64,000 nucleotides of DNA from Cryobacterium melibiosiphilum (GCF_003602235.1 NZ_QZVS01000097.1:62001-126000); one strand, 5' to 3'. Shown: positions 1 to 8,804, counted from the stretch's first letter. The notes: generated by a model from the letters alone, not told the origin. Made by a program: numbers and translations.

Positions 1-407
1 ACCCCGTCGCCGTGAGCTTCGCGCGTCGCAATCTCGGCGGCCAGGGAGAGGTTTTCGAGGGTGACCTGTACGCGCCGCTTCCCGTCGAACTGCGCGGCAC
101 CATCGACGTGCTGCTCGCGAATGCGCCCTACGTGCCGACGGATGCCCTGCACCTGCTGCCGGCGGAAGCTCGCCTCTACGAACCCCGAGTCGCCCTGGAC
201 GGCGGGGCTGACGGCCTCGACCTGCACCGCCGGGTGGCCGCCGAGGCGCGGGACTGGCTCGCGCCGGGCGGCACCCTGCTCATCGAGACGAGCGAGCAGC
301 AGGCGGGGATCGCCGCCGATTTTTTCACCCGCACCGGGCTGGCGGCAAGCGTCGTGCACAGTGACGACCTCGAGACGACGATCGTCAGGGGAACCCGCGT
401 GCGCTAG
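1..407 (+). CDS. PrmC-related protein-(glutamine-N5) methyltransferase, 3' part only
   Basis: The gene enters from outside the window; the reading frame is open from base 3, so the start is missing. The visible 135 residues are the C-terminal half of a class I SAM-dependent methyltransferase. There is a DLYAPLP segment, then the substrate-binding motif as NAPY (about 37 residues in), followed by the YEPRVALDGGADGLDLHRR block typical of the PrmC/HemK group and the last beta strands of the fold. Classical PrmC and PrmB carry NPPY. The N[VAT]PY form is known from a related subfamily with an unidentified protein substrate, so I do not call this release-factor methyltransferase itself. It ends tail to tail with the VOC gene, overlapping it by 4 bases. 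Confidence 0.85.
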   Translation, partial: PVAVSFARRNLGGQGEVFEGDLYAPLPVELRGTIDVLLANAPYVPTDALHLLPAEARLYEPRVALDGGADGLDLHRRVAAEARDWLAPGGTLLIETSEQQAGIAADFFTRTGLAASVVHSDDLETTIVRGTRVR

Positions 408-838
408 TCGATGTCCGACGTGCCCGCCTCCCGGCGCCCCTGGGACCGCTCACGAAGGGCGAAGAGATCCTCCGACAGCGAGACGATGTTGCCCTCACTG
501 TCCTTGAACCAGGCGCCCTTTGCGCCCTCCATCTCGACGACGCCGTTTTCGGTCTTCAATCCCGGCAGGTCATACTCCTCGAACGTGACGCCCTTCGCGC
601 GCAGGTCCGCCGCATCGCGATCAAACTGATCCGTGATGAATCCGATCGCGGTGGCCTGATTGGAGCCGGCAAACGGGGTCTCATAGAGCAGGATTCTCGC
701 GCCGGTACCGGTGCGATAGATCAGGCCCTCCGGCATCTCCTGCTCGGGCTCCAGCCCTAAAGCGTCGCTGTAGAACCGGCGCGCTCGGTCGAGGTCCGTG
801 GCGGGCAACACCGCATAGGATTCCATCTGGCTTGTCAT
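404..838 (-). CDS. VOC (glyoxalase/bleomycin-resistance) family protein
   Basis: Protein of 144 residues with the single beta-alpha-beta-beta-beta repeats of the vicinal-oxygen-chelate fold: YAVLPATDLDRARRFYSDAL at the N-terminus is the standard first strand-helix, and the C-terminal half ends in WFKDSEGNIVSLSED, the usual last strand. Substrate cannot be told from sequence; such single-domain proteins act as dimers in isomerase, dioxygenase or drug-binding roles. An upstream in-frame ATG exists at 871, but the ATG at 838 has a good ribosome binding site (AGAAGGGA, 7 bases before it) and starts right before the fold, so I chose it. No metal-ligand assignment was attempted. Confidence 0.85.
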   Translation of the reverse strand: MTSQMESYAVLPATDLDRARRFYSDALGLEPEQEMPEGLIYRTGTGARILLYETPFAGSNQATAIGFITDQFDRDAADLRAKGVTFEEYDLPGLKTENGVVEMEGAKGAWFKDSEGNIVSLSEDLFALRERSQGRREAGTSDID

Positions 839-937
839 CAGTTGTCCCTTCTGCAAACTGCACAGAGGCATTTTGCACAGGGGATCGTACGCTCGTGGGC
901 GACAACCGGGGGGAAAAAGCCCGGGTGAAGTTCGTCG

Positions 938-2542
938 CTAATCCGTCCCGTGGGAAGAGTGCCCGGACGACAGCACCCGCGGTCCGCTCCCGGCGGCGGT
1001 CGTGTCCTCGGGCTCCTTCGCCTGGTGCGCCGTCGGCGGTGTTCCCGCCCGCTCCCCGGGCTCGACAACCACGAACTGGCCCATCATGCCGTCGTCTTCG
1101 TGGGCGAGCATGTGGCAGTGGTACATGTACGGAAAGTCGGCGTCGGTGTACGCGTTGAAACGCATGATCAGCTCGTACCGTTTGCCCGGTTCGAGGTAGA
1201 TCGTGTCCTTCCACCCGAGCAGTTCCGCCGGCGGCTGGTCGGTGCCGATCCGCAGCACCTGGAACTGCACGCCGTGCACGTGGAAGTTGTGCGGCAGGGG
1301 CATCGCATTGTCGACGGTCCAGATTTCCGTCGCGCCCGCCTCGACGGTCTCGTCGATGCGGGACAGCTCCATTTGCCGGTTGTTGATCGACGTGCCGTTG
1401 AGGGTGAAGCTGCGGTCGACGGTCGCATCGTCGGCGTCGAGACGTTCGAGGTCGACGAGCGCGGTCGGGGTGTCGCCGATCGAGGTCAGCGTGTCGGCGA
1501 CCCGAAGTTCGAGCACGTCGAGGGTGTCGGCACCGGCGTTGCGCTCGGCGGCCGAGGCCGAGGTGCCGAGGTCCGGCGGATTGGAGCGCAGGGTGACGGT
1601 CTCGCCGGGCGTGACCCGCACGAGCACCTCGGCGCGTTCTCCGGCAGAAAGACGGATGCCGTCCATCGTCGCCGGGGCGTCCAACAGTCCGCCGTCGGTA
1701 CCGATCAGGTCGAACTCGCGCCCGTCATCGAAGCCGAAATCGTAGGTGCGGGCGGTCGAACCGTTCAGCAGGCGCAGGCGCACGACATCCGTCGTCACGT
1801 CCACATACGGCCCGAGCGTGCCGTTGACCAGCACCTCGTCGCCGATCGCGCCGATGTAGCCGCGCGTGCCGATGTCGAACTGGCCGTCGCTGTCGAAGCG
1901 GCGGTCCTGCACGATGACGGGGATATCGTCGACGCCGTAGGTGCGCGGCAGGTTGAGGGCCGCCTCCTCGTCGTCCTGCAGGATGAACATGCCGGCAAGG
2001 CCCTTCTCGACCTGGCCTTCGGACTCCTGGTGGGGGTGCGGGTGGTACCAGAGGGTCGCGGCGGGCTGGTCGATGGTCCACTCGGGCTGCCAGAGTGCGC
2101 CGGGTTCGATGACGGAGTGCGGGCCGCCGTCCATCTCGGCGGGCAGGTGCATGCCGTGCCAGTGCACGGTGGTGACCGCGTCGAGGTCGTTGGTGACGTT
2201 GACCTGCACGTTCTCGCCCTGCTTGGCGACGAGGGTCGGGCCGAGGAAGCTGCCGTTGTAGCCCCAGGTGTCGGTGTCGACGCCGGGCATGAACTCGGTG
2301 GTCGATTCGTCTGCCGTCAGGTCGAAGACCCGGTCGCCGTTGGCGGCGATCGTCGACTCGGCCAGCGGCGGAATCGCCAGCGGCGTCGAAAAGTCCACCG
2401 CGCCGACGGTGTTGATGATGCCGCCGCCCTGGTCGCTCGCGCAGGCGGACAGGCCCAGTGCAAGAGCCACCGCCCCGGCCAGTCCGGCGCTCACGAGCGT
2501 GGCGACGGGTCGGCGGGAACGGGTGGTGCGAGCGGGGTGCAT
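938..2542 (-). CDS. Multicopper oxidase lipoprotein (CueO/CotA-type)
   Basis: Protein of 534 residues exported as a lipoprotein: signal peptide with lipobox LSAC (Cys34). Three cupredoxin domains are recognisable from the copper ligands HWHG (127-130), WYHPHPH (165-171), HNFHVHG near 420, and the C-terminal YHCHMLAHEDDGMM (about 474-487), which gives T1 Cys476 with Met486 as likely axial ligand. Laccase-like enzymes of this layout oxidise Cu(I), Fe(II), Mn(II) or phenols outside the membrane and reduce O2 to water. The last 45 residues are Pro/Ala/Gly/Ser-rich with a GHSSHG end and look disordered. It is the last gene of a leftward cluster, 65 bases after the amidohydrolase. Substrate is not deducible. 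Confidence 0.93.
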   Translation of the reverse strand: MHPARTTRSRRPVATLVSAGLAGAVALALGLSACASDQGGGIINTVGAVDFSTPLAIPPLAESTIAANGDRVFDLTADESTTEFMPGVDTDTWGYNGSFLGPTLVAKQGENVQVNVTNDLDAVTTVHWHGMHLPAEMDGGPHSVIEPGALWQPEWTIDQPAATLWYHPHPHQESEGQVEKGLAGMFILQDDEEAALNLPRTYGVDDIPVIVQDRRFDSDGQFDIGTRGYIGAIGDEVLVNGTLGPYVDVTTDVVRLRLLNGSTARTYDFGFDDGREFDLIGTDGGLLDAPATMDGIRLSAGERAEVLVRVTPGETVTLRSNPPDLGTSASAAERNAGADTLDVLELRVADTLTSIGDTPTALVDLERLDADDATVDRSFTLNGTSINNRQMELSRIDETVEAGATEIWTVDNAMPLPHNFHVHGVQFQVLRIGTDQPPAELLGWKDTIYLEPGKRYELIMRFNAYTDADFPYMYHCHMLAHEDDGMMGQFVVVEPGERAGTPPTAHQAKEPEDTTAAGSGPRVLSSGHSSHGTD

Positions 2543-2607
2543 ACCCCCAGTTTCGCAGGTCCAGCTGTACGCCCAGCGCCGCCGTTCACAGGCTCAGAGG
2601 GTGCCGT

Positions 2608-4191
2608 TCAGAGCGTGCGGTGGGTGAACCGGCCGGCGAGCAGGGTGGCGGCCACGGGCATCCGTCGCAGGTCGGCGACGGATGCGACGAGCGGGTCGAT
2701 CTCGCACACCGCGAGGTCGGCGACATCCCCCACGCTCACTCGGTGGCGGCCGCGTGCCGATGCGGCGAGGGCGTCCTGCCGGGAGACGGACTGTTCGGGA
2801 TGCCACGGGTCGTCACCGTCGCGGCCGCGCCCGACCGCGGCGGCGATGGCGACCCAGGGATCGAGGGGTGCGACGGGAGCGTCGGAGCCGAAGGCGAGCT
2901 CCACTCCGGCAGCGAGCAGGCTCGCGAGCGGGAACGCGCGCTGGGTGCGGCCGGCCCAGAACCGGTCGGCAACCTCGCGGTCGTCGAGGGCGTGCTCCGG
3001 CTGCACGCTCGCCACAATACCGAGCCGGGCGAACCGCTGCACGTCATCATCGCTGAGCAGCTGCGCGTGCTCGATGCTGTGGCCAAGGCCCGAGAAGTGG
3101 GGCGTGGGAGCTTCGGCCGCGAGCTGTTCGAGAGCGTCGAGGGCGAGTCGGTTGGCCTGGTCGCCGATGGCGTGCACGGCAGCGCGCAGGCCGAGGCCGG
3201 CGGACTGGCGCAGCAGCGGCAGCAATTCGTCGGGCGTGACGTTCAGGAGGCCGTGCGCGTCGGGCCCGGTCAGCCCCGGGTAGGCATCAACACAGTAGGC
3301 CGTTCGGGTGTTGAGAGATCCATCGGTGATGACCTTGAACGGGCCGACGCTGAGCAACCCCTCGGTGCCGTCGATGAGTGCGCCACCGCGCAGCCCGAGG
3401 TCCGCCGCGTGCTGCAGGTGCTGGCTGTAGACGCCGAATTCCACCCGCAGGGCCGTCGTGCCGGCCGCGATGCGCCGCTGCCAGGCATCGAGGTTCCAGG
3501 TCATCTCCATGTCGACGACGCCGACGACGCCGCGCGCGGCGGCGGCGCGGGCAGCGTCATCCACCCAGCCGTCGACGACCCCGTCCGAGACGGTGTCGAG
3601 CATCTGGGCGACGCGGAACGCGTCGGCCTCCCGCAGCAGCCCGGTGGCATGATCCGGCAGGCCGTAACGGGCCAGGGCGGCGGAATTCAGCCAGCAGCTG
3701 TGCAGGTCACCGCTGACCAGGGCGACGGGGATCGGGCCGAGCGCCGACGCGGACGCGGCGTCGAGCACGGCGCGGGAGGGGGCATCCGCCCACATCGCGT
3801 CGCGAAAACCGAAGCCGATGAGGGTGTCGCCGGACGGCGTGAACGTGGCCCTGGCCGCGATGCGCGCCGCGACGAAGGCCGCCGCGTGAGCGGCGGATGC
3901 GGCCCCGGACACGTCCAGACGGCGCGCCGTCTGCGCCCACTGGGTGAAGTGCACGTGGTTGTCCCAGAGCCCCGGGATCAGCCAGCGTTCACCCAGGTCG
4001 ACGACCTCGACCGCGGCACCCGACCGGCCAGCGGATGCGGCGGGGTCGATATAGCCGAGGTGCGTGACGGCGCCGTCGTCGATGCGCACGTCGACGAGGT
4101 CGTCGCTGCCCGGCAGCCGGGCGTTGCGCAGCACGAGCGAGCCACCGGCGGGAAGGGCCACCGGCGCGGGACTCCGCGCGTCCAGGGTCAT
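2608..4191 (-). CDS. Amidohydrolase, YtcJ/LAF3-like
   Basis: Protein of 527 residues of the amidohydrolase superfamily (TIM-barrel metal hydrolases with a small beta-sandwich). Seen: DNHVHFTQW (metal-binding HxH, near residue 80), GDLHSCWLNS, a barrel-strand VHAIGDQANRLALDALE in which His and Asp would be ligands, GHSIEHAQL, and FGSDAPVAPLDPW with the catalytic-type Asp. This pattern fits the YtcJ/NfdA branch, whose members hydrolyse N-substituted formamides or are of unknown substrate. Its start codon overlaps the stop of the PaiB-like gene upstream by 4 bases (ATGA), so the two are probably translated together. Function beyond hydrolysis of a C-N bond is unknown. Confidence 0.88.
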   Translation of the reverse strand: MTLDARSPAPVALPAGGSLVLRNARLPGSDDLVDVRIDDGAVTHLGYIDPAASAGRSGAAVEVVDLGERWLIPGLWDNHVHFTQWAQTARRLDVSGAASAAHAAAFVAARIAARATFTPSGDTLIGFGFRDAMWADAPSRAVLDAASASALGPIPVALVSGDLHSCWLNSAALARYGLPDHATGLLREADAFRVAQMLDTVSDGVVDGWVDDAARAAAARGVVGVVDMEMTWNLDAWQRRIAAGTTALRVEFGVYSQHLQHAADLGLRGGALIDGTEGLLSVGPFKVITDGSLNTRTAYCVDAYPGLTGPDAHGLLNVTPDELLPLLRQSAGLGLRAAVHAIGDQANRLALDALEQLAAEAPTPHFSGLGHSIEHAQLLSDDDVQRFARLGIVASVQPEHALDDREVADRFWAGRTQRAFPLASLLAAGVELAFGSDAPVAPLDPWVAIAAAVGRGRDGDDPWHPEQSVSRQDALAASARGRHRVSVGDVADLAVCEIDPLVASVADLRRMPVAATLLAGRFTHRTL

Positions 4192-4832
4192 GCGCCGGTT
4201 ACCCCGTGGGTGCGGCGCATTTCGGCGGCGAGGGTCGGGCTCGCGTAGGGCCCGTCGCCGTCGAGTTCGCCGATGATGCGCTCCACGGTCTCGAGCGGTC
4301 GGTTCTGGCTCATCTTGTTCTTGGCCGTGAACCTCGTCACGCGCAGGCGAAAACCGACGGTGCCCTGCACGATCCGGGCCGCGTATTCGCTGTTGGCGAC
4401 CGTTCCGTTCAGCCGACGGGGTTCGGGCAGCAGGTCTTCGAAGTGGTCGACGAGCCGGTCGAGCACCCGCAGGTTCTCGTCGTCGCTGAGCAGTTCGGGG
4501 GTCCCGGTGAGGTGCGCGGTCACAAAATTCCAGGTGGGAACGGCGGGGTTGGCATCGTACCAGCCGGGCGAAATGTACCCGTGCGGGCCCCGAATGATCA
4601 GGAGCAGCTCGTGCCGTCCGAGTTCGTGCAGCCGTTCGTCGGGTCGGCCGACGTGGCTGACCAGCACGATCTCGTCGGTGCCGCCGGTCGTCTCGTCGAG
4701 GATCACCGGGTAGTGCGACGCGACGAGTTCGCCCGCGTCGGTGTGGCTGACGAGCGTGGCCCAGGGGTTCTCACGAATGAGCCGTGTGATCTCGGCGACC
4801 TCGGTCAGCGCAAAACTCGGTGTGTGTCGCAT
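4188..4832 (-). CDS. PaiB-like FMN-binding protein
   Basis: Protein of 214 residues matching the PaiB/'FMN-binding negative transcriptional regulator' family: MRHTPSFALTEVAEITRLI at the start, then IRENPWATLVSH and ASHYPVILDE forming the split-barrel flavin fold, HGYISPGWY in the middle and NKMSQNRPLETVERI near the end. In Bacillus subtilis PaiB affects protease and sporulation genes, but the fold itself is that of pyridoxamine-phosphate-oxidase-like flavoproteins and DNA binding has not been general. Gene order is glycosylase - this gene - amidohydrolase with gaps of 20 bases and a 4-base overlap, suggesting one transcript. A role in detoxifying small amines or amides with the neighbour is only a guess. 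Confidence 0.85.
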   Translation of the reverse strand: MRHTPSFALTEVAEITRLIRENPWATLVSHTDAGELVASHYPVILDETTGGTDEIVLVSHVGRPDERLHELGRHELLLIIRGPHGYISPGWYDANPAVPTWNFVTAHLTGTPELLSDDENLRVLDRLVDHFEDLLPEPRRLNGTVANSEYAARIVQGTVGFRLRVTRFTAKNKMSQNRPLETVERIIGELDGDGPYASPTLAAEMRRTHGVTGA

Positions 4833-4852
4833 CAGGATTCCTTAGCTCAGAA

Positions 4853-5788
4853 CTACGCCTGGCACGAGGGGCACCAGTACAGCTTGCGGGCGGCCATCTC
4901 CTCGAGCACGATGTGGGTGCCACAGACCCGACACGGCAGCCCCTCGCGCTTGTACACCCAGTGCCGGTCGGCCCGGTTTTTCATCGCGCGGGCCAGCTCA
5001 GGGCCGGCGAGGTCGTCGCGGGTCATCATCTGCCCGGTCTCAATGCCGATGTGCAGGAGAAAACCCCAGTCAGCCCACAGGGCGTGAACGGCCGACAGGC
5101 TGATCGCCTTGCCGGGAGTGTGCGGGTTGAGGCGGGCCCGAAACAGCATTTCCGCGCGGTAGACGTTGCCGATGCCGCTGACCACGCTCTGGTCCATCAG
5201 CAACCGGCCGATCGGGGTGGGCTTGCGCCGCACCACGCTCGTGAACCGGTCGCGGGCGGCTTCGCTGTTGTCGAGTTCCGGGTCGGGCCCCAGGCGCATG
5301 ATGACCGTTTCGACCTGCTGCGGGTCGAGCACCTCGCACGCGGTCGGGCCGCGCAGGTCCGCCACGACCGTCTCGCTCAGCAACCGCACCCGCACCTGGC
5401 CGACGGGTTCCGCCGGAAAGACGACCGGGGCATCCGTCACCTTTTCGTCTTCGGACATGCGCAGCCGGGCCCGCCGGGGCGCCCCGATGCTGTGCAGCGA
5501 ATTCTCCCCGGCCGAATCGACGACGGATGCCTCCGGCAGGTCCATCAGGATCTCACCGGCGAAGTCCCACGCCCCGTACAGGCCCAGGTGGATGCGCAGC
5601 CAGAGTCCGTCGTCAAACTCGAGGAACATCTGCTTGCCCACCGCGTGCGCGGCGGTCACGACCCGGCCGTCGAGCTGCGCGGCTCCCTCGGCGAAGCGGC
5701 CCTGCGGGCTCGACACAGTGACCCGGCTGCCGACGAAGTTGCGCTGAAACTGTCGTGCGATGCGGTGAACGGAATGACCCTCGGGCAC
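4853..5788 (-). CDS. Fpg/Nei family DNA glycosylase-AP lyase
   Basis: Protein of 311 residues with the family hallmarks: start MPEGHSVHR, where Pro2 is the catalytic amine after removal of Met1 and Glu3 the acid; the H2TH region around DQSVVSGIGNVYRAEMLF; and a C-terminal zinc finger CRVCGTHI...CPSCQA. It removes oxidised bases from DNA and nicks the abasic site. The N-terminal PEGHxxHR and the long insert are closer to the actinobacterial Nei2/endonuclease VIII branch than to MutM. The start is a GTG at 5788; any other start would lose Pro2. It follows rpiB by 18 bases on the same strand. Confidence 0.93.
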   Translation of the reverse strand: MPEGHSVHRIARQFQRNFVGSRVTVSSPQGRFAEGAAQLDGRVVTAAHAVGKQMFLEFDDGLWLRIHLGLYGAWDFAGEILMDLPEASVVDSAGENSLHSIGAPRRARLRMSEDEKVTDAPVVFPAEPVGQVRVRLLSETVVADLRGPTACEVLDPQQVETVIMRLGPDPELDNSEAARDRFTSVVRRKPTPIGRLLMDQSVVSGIGNVYRAEMLFRARLNPHTPGKAISLSAVHALWADWGFLLHIGIETGQMMTRDDLAGPELARAMKNRADRHWVYKREGLPCRVCGTHIVLEEMAARKLYWCPSCQA

Positions 5789-5806
5789 GGTTAGTCGTTG
5801 CCGGTG

Positions 5807-6295
5807 CTACTGGTTGACGTTTCGGCCGGCGATCGTACGGGTCGTCTCGTACTCGGCCAGCTGGGCAATGCGGCGTACGTGGCGTTCCTCAGCGCTGAAC
5901 GGTTCGGCAATGAAGGCGTCGATGAATTCGGTCGCTTCGGCAATGGTGTGCTCGCGGGCACCGATGGAGATGACGTTGGCGTCGTTGTGTTCACGGGCGA
6001 GGCGGGCGGTGCTGAGGTTCCAGACCAGGGCCGCGCGGGCGCCGACGACCTTGTTGGCCGCCATCTGCTCGCCGTTGCCGGATCCGCCGAAAACGACCCC
6101 GAGCGCCTCGATACCGGCGTCGCGGTCGTCAACGGTGGCCTGCGCGGCATTGATGCAGAACGCGGGGTAGTCGTCGAGCGGGTCGTAGCTCTGCGGCCCG
6201 TGGTCGATCACTTCGTGGCCGCCCGCCCGCAGGTGCTTGATGAGGTGGTGGCTGAGGTCCAGACCGGCATGGTCGGTGGCGATGTGGATGCGCAT
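5807..6295 (-). CDS. rpiB: Ribose-5-phosphate isomerase B
   Basis: Protein of 162 residues that begins MRIHIATDHAGLDLSHHL and carries the RpiB/LacA block VVFGGSGNGEQMAANKV and the conserved ARLAREHNDANVISIGAR. It interconverts ribose-5-phosphate and ribulose-5-phosphate in the pentose phosphate pathway. The family's catalytic Cys of many RpiB proteins (in GICGTGIG-type loops) is replaced here by Ser in GGSGNG, as in the actinobacterial type. A TAGGAT hexamer ends 6 bases before the ATG, so the transcript probably starts at or very near the start codon. It heads the leftward cluster ending with the multicopper oxidase. Confidence 0.95.
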   Translation of the reverse strand: MRIHIATDHAGLDLSHHLIKHLRAGGHEVIDHGPQSYDPLDDYPAFCINAAQATVDDRDAGIEALGVVFGGSGNGEQMAANKVVGARAALVWNLSTARLAREHNDANVISIGAREHTIAEATEFIDAFIAEPFSAEERHVRRIAQLAEYETTRTIAGRNVNQ

Positions 6296-6301
6296 GGTCC
6301 C

Positions 6302-6307
6302 ATCCTA
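6302..6307 (-). promoter_or_regulatory. -10 element (TAGGAT) of rpiB
   Basis: The TAGGAT hexamer lies 6 bases upstream of the rpiB ATG, which places the expected transcription start on the start codon (leaderless arrangement). The flanks are unusually AT-rich for this DNA (the strand reads ggaattaaa before it). Confidence 0.5.
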
Positions 6308-6361
6308 TTTAATTCCCATTTGATCCACGTCACCGCGTTCGGCGGAGCGGCGAGTGTTCGG

Positions 6362-7897
6362 CTAATAGACGAGGCCGAAGACCCACGCCGCGAGCGTCAT
6401 CGTGGTGATCGTGGTCAGCACCAGGGCGATCAGGTTCAGCCAGATGCCGGCCTTGATCATGTCGGCGATTTCGATGTACCCCGACGAGAACGCGATGGCG
6501 TTGGGCGGTGTGGCCACCGGCAGCATGAACGCACACGTCGCGGCGATCGCGACGGGGATCACGAGCAGCATCGGGTCGAGCCCGAGTCCGATGGCGACGC
6601 CGCCGATCAACGGCAGGAACGCGGCGGCCGTGGCGGTGTTGCTGGTCAGTTCCGTGAGCAGCAGCACGATGGCGGCGATGGCGGCGATGATCAGCACGAG
6701 CGGCAGCACCTGCAGTGACGTGACCTGTTCGCCGACCCAGGCACTGAGGCCCGTCGCGGTGAACTGTGCCGACAGCGAGAGGCCACCGCCGAAGAGGATG
6801 AGGATGTCCCACGGCAGCGCGCGGGCGCTGCCCCAGGTCAGCAGCGGAACACCGGTGCGCAGGTTCGCGGGGGTGAGGAACAGGATGAGGGCGACCGCCA
6901 TGGCGATGACGGCATCCGCTACATTCGAGCCGGGCCAGACCAGCGGAACGGTGATCCATGCCGCGGCCGCCAGCACGAAGACCGCGAGCACGAGCTTCTC
7001 GCCGGTGTTGGCTTTGCCGAGTTTCGTGTACTCGTCCTGGATCATGGCCCTGCCGCCGGGAATCTCGGTGATTTCCGGTTTGAAGAACACGAAGGTGAGC
7101 AGGAACCAGGCGATGGCTATGAAAATGACCGCGAGGGGCACACCGACGAGCATCCACTGCCCGAAGCCGATGGTGACCCCGTGCGTTTCGGCCATATAGC
7201 CCACGAGCAGGGCGTTCGGCGGGGTGCCGATGATGGTGCCGAGCGAGCCGATCGAGGCGGAGTAGGCGATGCCGAGCATCAGGGCAATGCCGAACTTCTT
7301 CGGCGGCTTGCCCGCGGGATCCATCCGCGCCACGAGCACGAGCACCGACACGCCGATCGGCAGCATCATCACCGCGGTGGCGGTGTTGGAGACCCACATA
7401 CTGAGGAATCCGGTGGTGATCATGAACCCGCCGATGAGCTGACGGGGTTTGGTGCCGATCAGCAGAACGGTGAGCAGCGCGATGCGGCGGTGCAGGTTCC
7501 AGCGCTGCAGGGCGAGGGCGAGCAGGAATCCGCCCATGAAGAGAAAGATGATCGGGTTCGCATACGGCGGGGCGACCTCGCCGATCGGCGCGACATTCAA
7601 CATGGGGAACGCGACGAGCGGCACGAGGGCGGTGGCCGCGAGCGGAATCGCTTCCGTCATCCACCACAGCGCCATGAGAACGGCGATGGCAGCGGTGAGG
7701 CGTGCGGCCTGGTCGAGGTCGGTCGGCATGATCGCGTAGACGATGCCGCCCATGACGAGGCCGGCGAGCAGTCCGAGGCGTTTGCGCGTCACGACCCGGG
7801 GCGGTTCCGGACTGTCGAGCATGCCGGGAGCGGTCGTATCGTCTGAGGTGGCAGACATCCGTGTGGGCGGCCGGGTCGGTGGATGGACAGACGTCAT
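6362..7897 (-). CDS. DASS family (SLC13) sodium/anion symporter
   Basis: Protein of 511 residues and about 12 hydrophobic segments. The two duplicated hairpin motifs of the divalent-anion:Na+ symporter family are visible: SNTATAVMMLPIGVSV in the first half and TSNTATAAAFLPLIGG in the second; both carry the SNT signature that binds Na+ and the carboxylate substrate. It should import di- or tricarboxylates (succinate, malate, citrate) or sulfate across the cytoplasmic membrane. I chose the ATG at 7897, preceded by AGGAG with a 10-base spacer; the open frame continues upstream without family similarity, and an ATG at 7858 is the alternative. About 45 residues precede the first membrane segment. 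Confidence 0.92.
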   Translation of the reverse strand: MTSVHPPTRPPTRMSATSDDTTAPGMLDSPEPPRVVTRKRLGLLAGLVMGGIVYAIMPTDLDQAARLTAAIAVLMALWWMTEAIPLAATALVPLVAFPMLNVAPIGEVAPPYANPIIFLFMGGFLLALALQRWNLHRRIALLTVLLIGTKPRQLIGGFMITTGFLSMWVSNTATAVMMLPIGVSVLVLVARMDPAGKPPKKFGIALMLGIAYSASIGSLGTIIGTPPNALLVGYMAETHGVTIGFGQWMLVGVPLAVIFIAIAWFLLTFVFFKPEITEIPGGRAMIQDEYTKLGKANTGEKLVLAVFVLAAAAWITVPLVWPGSNVADAVIAMAVALILFLTPANLRTGVPLLTWGSARALPWDILILFGGGLSLSAQFTATGLSAWVGEQVTSLQVLPLVLIIAAIAAIVLLLTELTSNTATAAAFLPLIGGVAIGLGLDPMLLVIPVAIAATCAFMLPVATPPNAIAFSSGYIEIADMIKAGIWLNLIALVLTTITTMTLAAWVFGLVY

Positions 7898-7977
7898 CGT
7901 CTTGAGTCTCCTAGGTTGGTGGCGTTTCTCCCCTGAGACTAGGTTGACCGGCGGACAGACTCGAATTTGCACATGCG

Positions 7978-8003
7978 GGCCGTGCCCCGTATGGGGCACG
8001 GCC
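7978..8003. terminator. Hairpin between the reductase and DASS genes
   Basis: Perfect 11-base-pair inverted repeat (ggccgtgcccc and its complement) around the 4-base loop gtat. It sits 25 bases after the stop of the leftward reductase gene and upstream of the DASS start. There is no T tract, so it is only a candidate transcription terminator or barrier. Confidence 0.45.
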
Positions 8004-8027
8004 TCGATACCGGTCGCTGCATGCGGG

Positions 8028-8669
8028 TCAGACGACGGCGCCCTGCGCAAAAATGGGCTCCCGGGTGCGGCTGCGCTTGAGCTCGAAGAAGCCGTCGAAG
8101 GCCGCGACGGCGAGCACGCCGTCCCAGAGGGCGAGTGCCTGGTCACCCATCGGGGCGGGCGAGATGACGGGCCCGAAGAAAGCCACGCCGTTGACGGCGA
8201 TCACCGGGGTGCCCACGTCCTGGCCGACCCGGTTGATGCCATCGAAGTGGCTCGCCCGCATCTGCACGTCGAAGGCGGCGCTGTCGGCGTGCGCGGCGAA
8301 CGCGGCGGGCAGGCCGATTGCGGCGAGCGCCGCAGGGATGACCTCGTCGGCATCGCTGTTGCCGCCCGGGTGGATGCGCTCCCCGAGGGCGTCGTAGAGC
8401 GCCTTGACCATGGCCTGGCCGTGCAGCTCCTGCGCCGCCGCGACCAGGCGGGTGTACCGCAGGGCTCGGGGGAAGAACGCGCGGTACTCGTCGGACACAT
8501 CCGTGTCTTCGTTCAGCACGGCGAGGCTCATGACGTGCCAGGTCACTTCGAGGTCGCGCAGGCGGGCGACCTCATCGACCCAGCGGCTGGCCATCCAGGC
8601 CCACGGGCACGACGGGTCGAACCAGAAATCAACGGCAGTGGATGCGACGGAATCAGTGGGAGCAGGCAT
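8028..8669 (-). CDS. Mycothiol-dependent nitroreductase-like DsbA-fold protein (Rv2466c-like)
   Basis: Protein of 213 residues resembling mycobacterial Rv2466c along its whole length: VDFWFDPSCPWAWMASRW, LEVTWHVMSLAVLNE, HPGGNSDADEVIPAALAAIG, GTPVIAVNGVAFFGPVIS and the C-terminal FFELKRSRTREP. Rv2466c is a mycothiol-dependent thioredoxin-fold reductase with a CPWC active site. Here the motif is CPWA (Cys21, Ala24), so the second cysteine is gone and the protein would have to work by a monothiol mechanism. It is divergent from the ProP-like transporter gene; about 135 bases separate the starts. Confidence 0.85.
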   Translation of the reverse strand: MPAPTDSVASTAVDFWFDPSCPWAWMASRWVDEVARLRDLEVTWHVMSLAVLNEDTDVSDEYRAFFPRALRYTRLVAAAQELHGQAMVKALYDALGERIHPGGNSDADEVIPAALAAIGLPAAFAAHADSAAFDVQMRASHFDGINRVGQDVGTPVIAVNGVAFFGPVISPAPMGDQALALWDGVLAVAAFDGFFELKRSRTREPIFAQGAVV

Positions 8670-8804
8670 GCTCCACAGAGTAGAACATCGGTCTGTGATT
8701 TTGGGGGTAGACCCCCCATTCGGGTAGTGTAGTCAAGTTGAAAAATCTGCTTTATGTAGGGCGGCACTGTCGTCGTAGCAAATGATCTCCCAGGAGAAAC
8801 CCAA

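Noticed and set aside
950..3283. 777-codon plus-strand frame opposite the multicopper oxidase and amidohydrolase
   Set aside because: No recognisable domain and both minus-strand genes are well supported.
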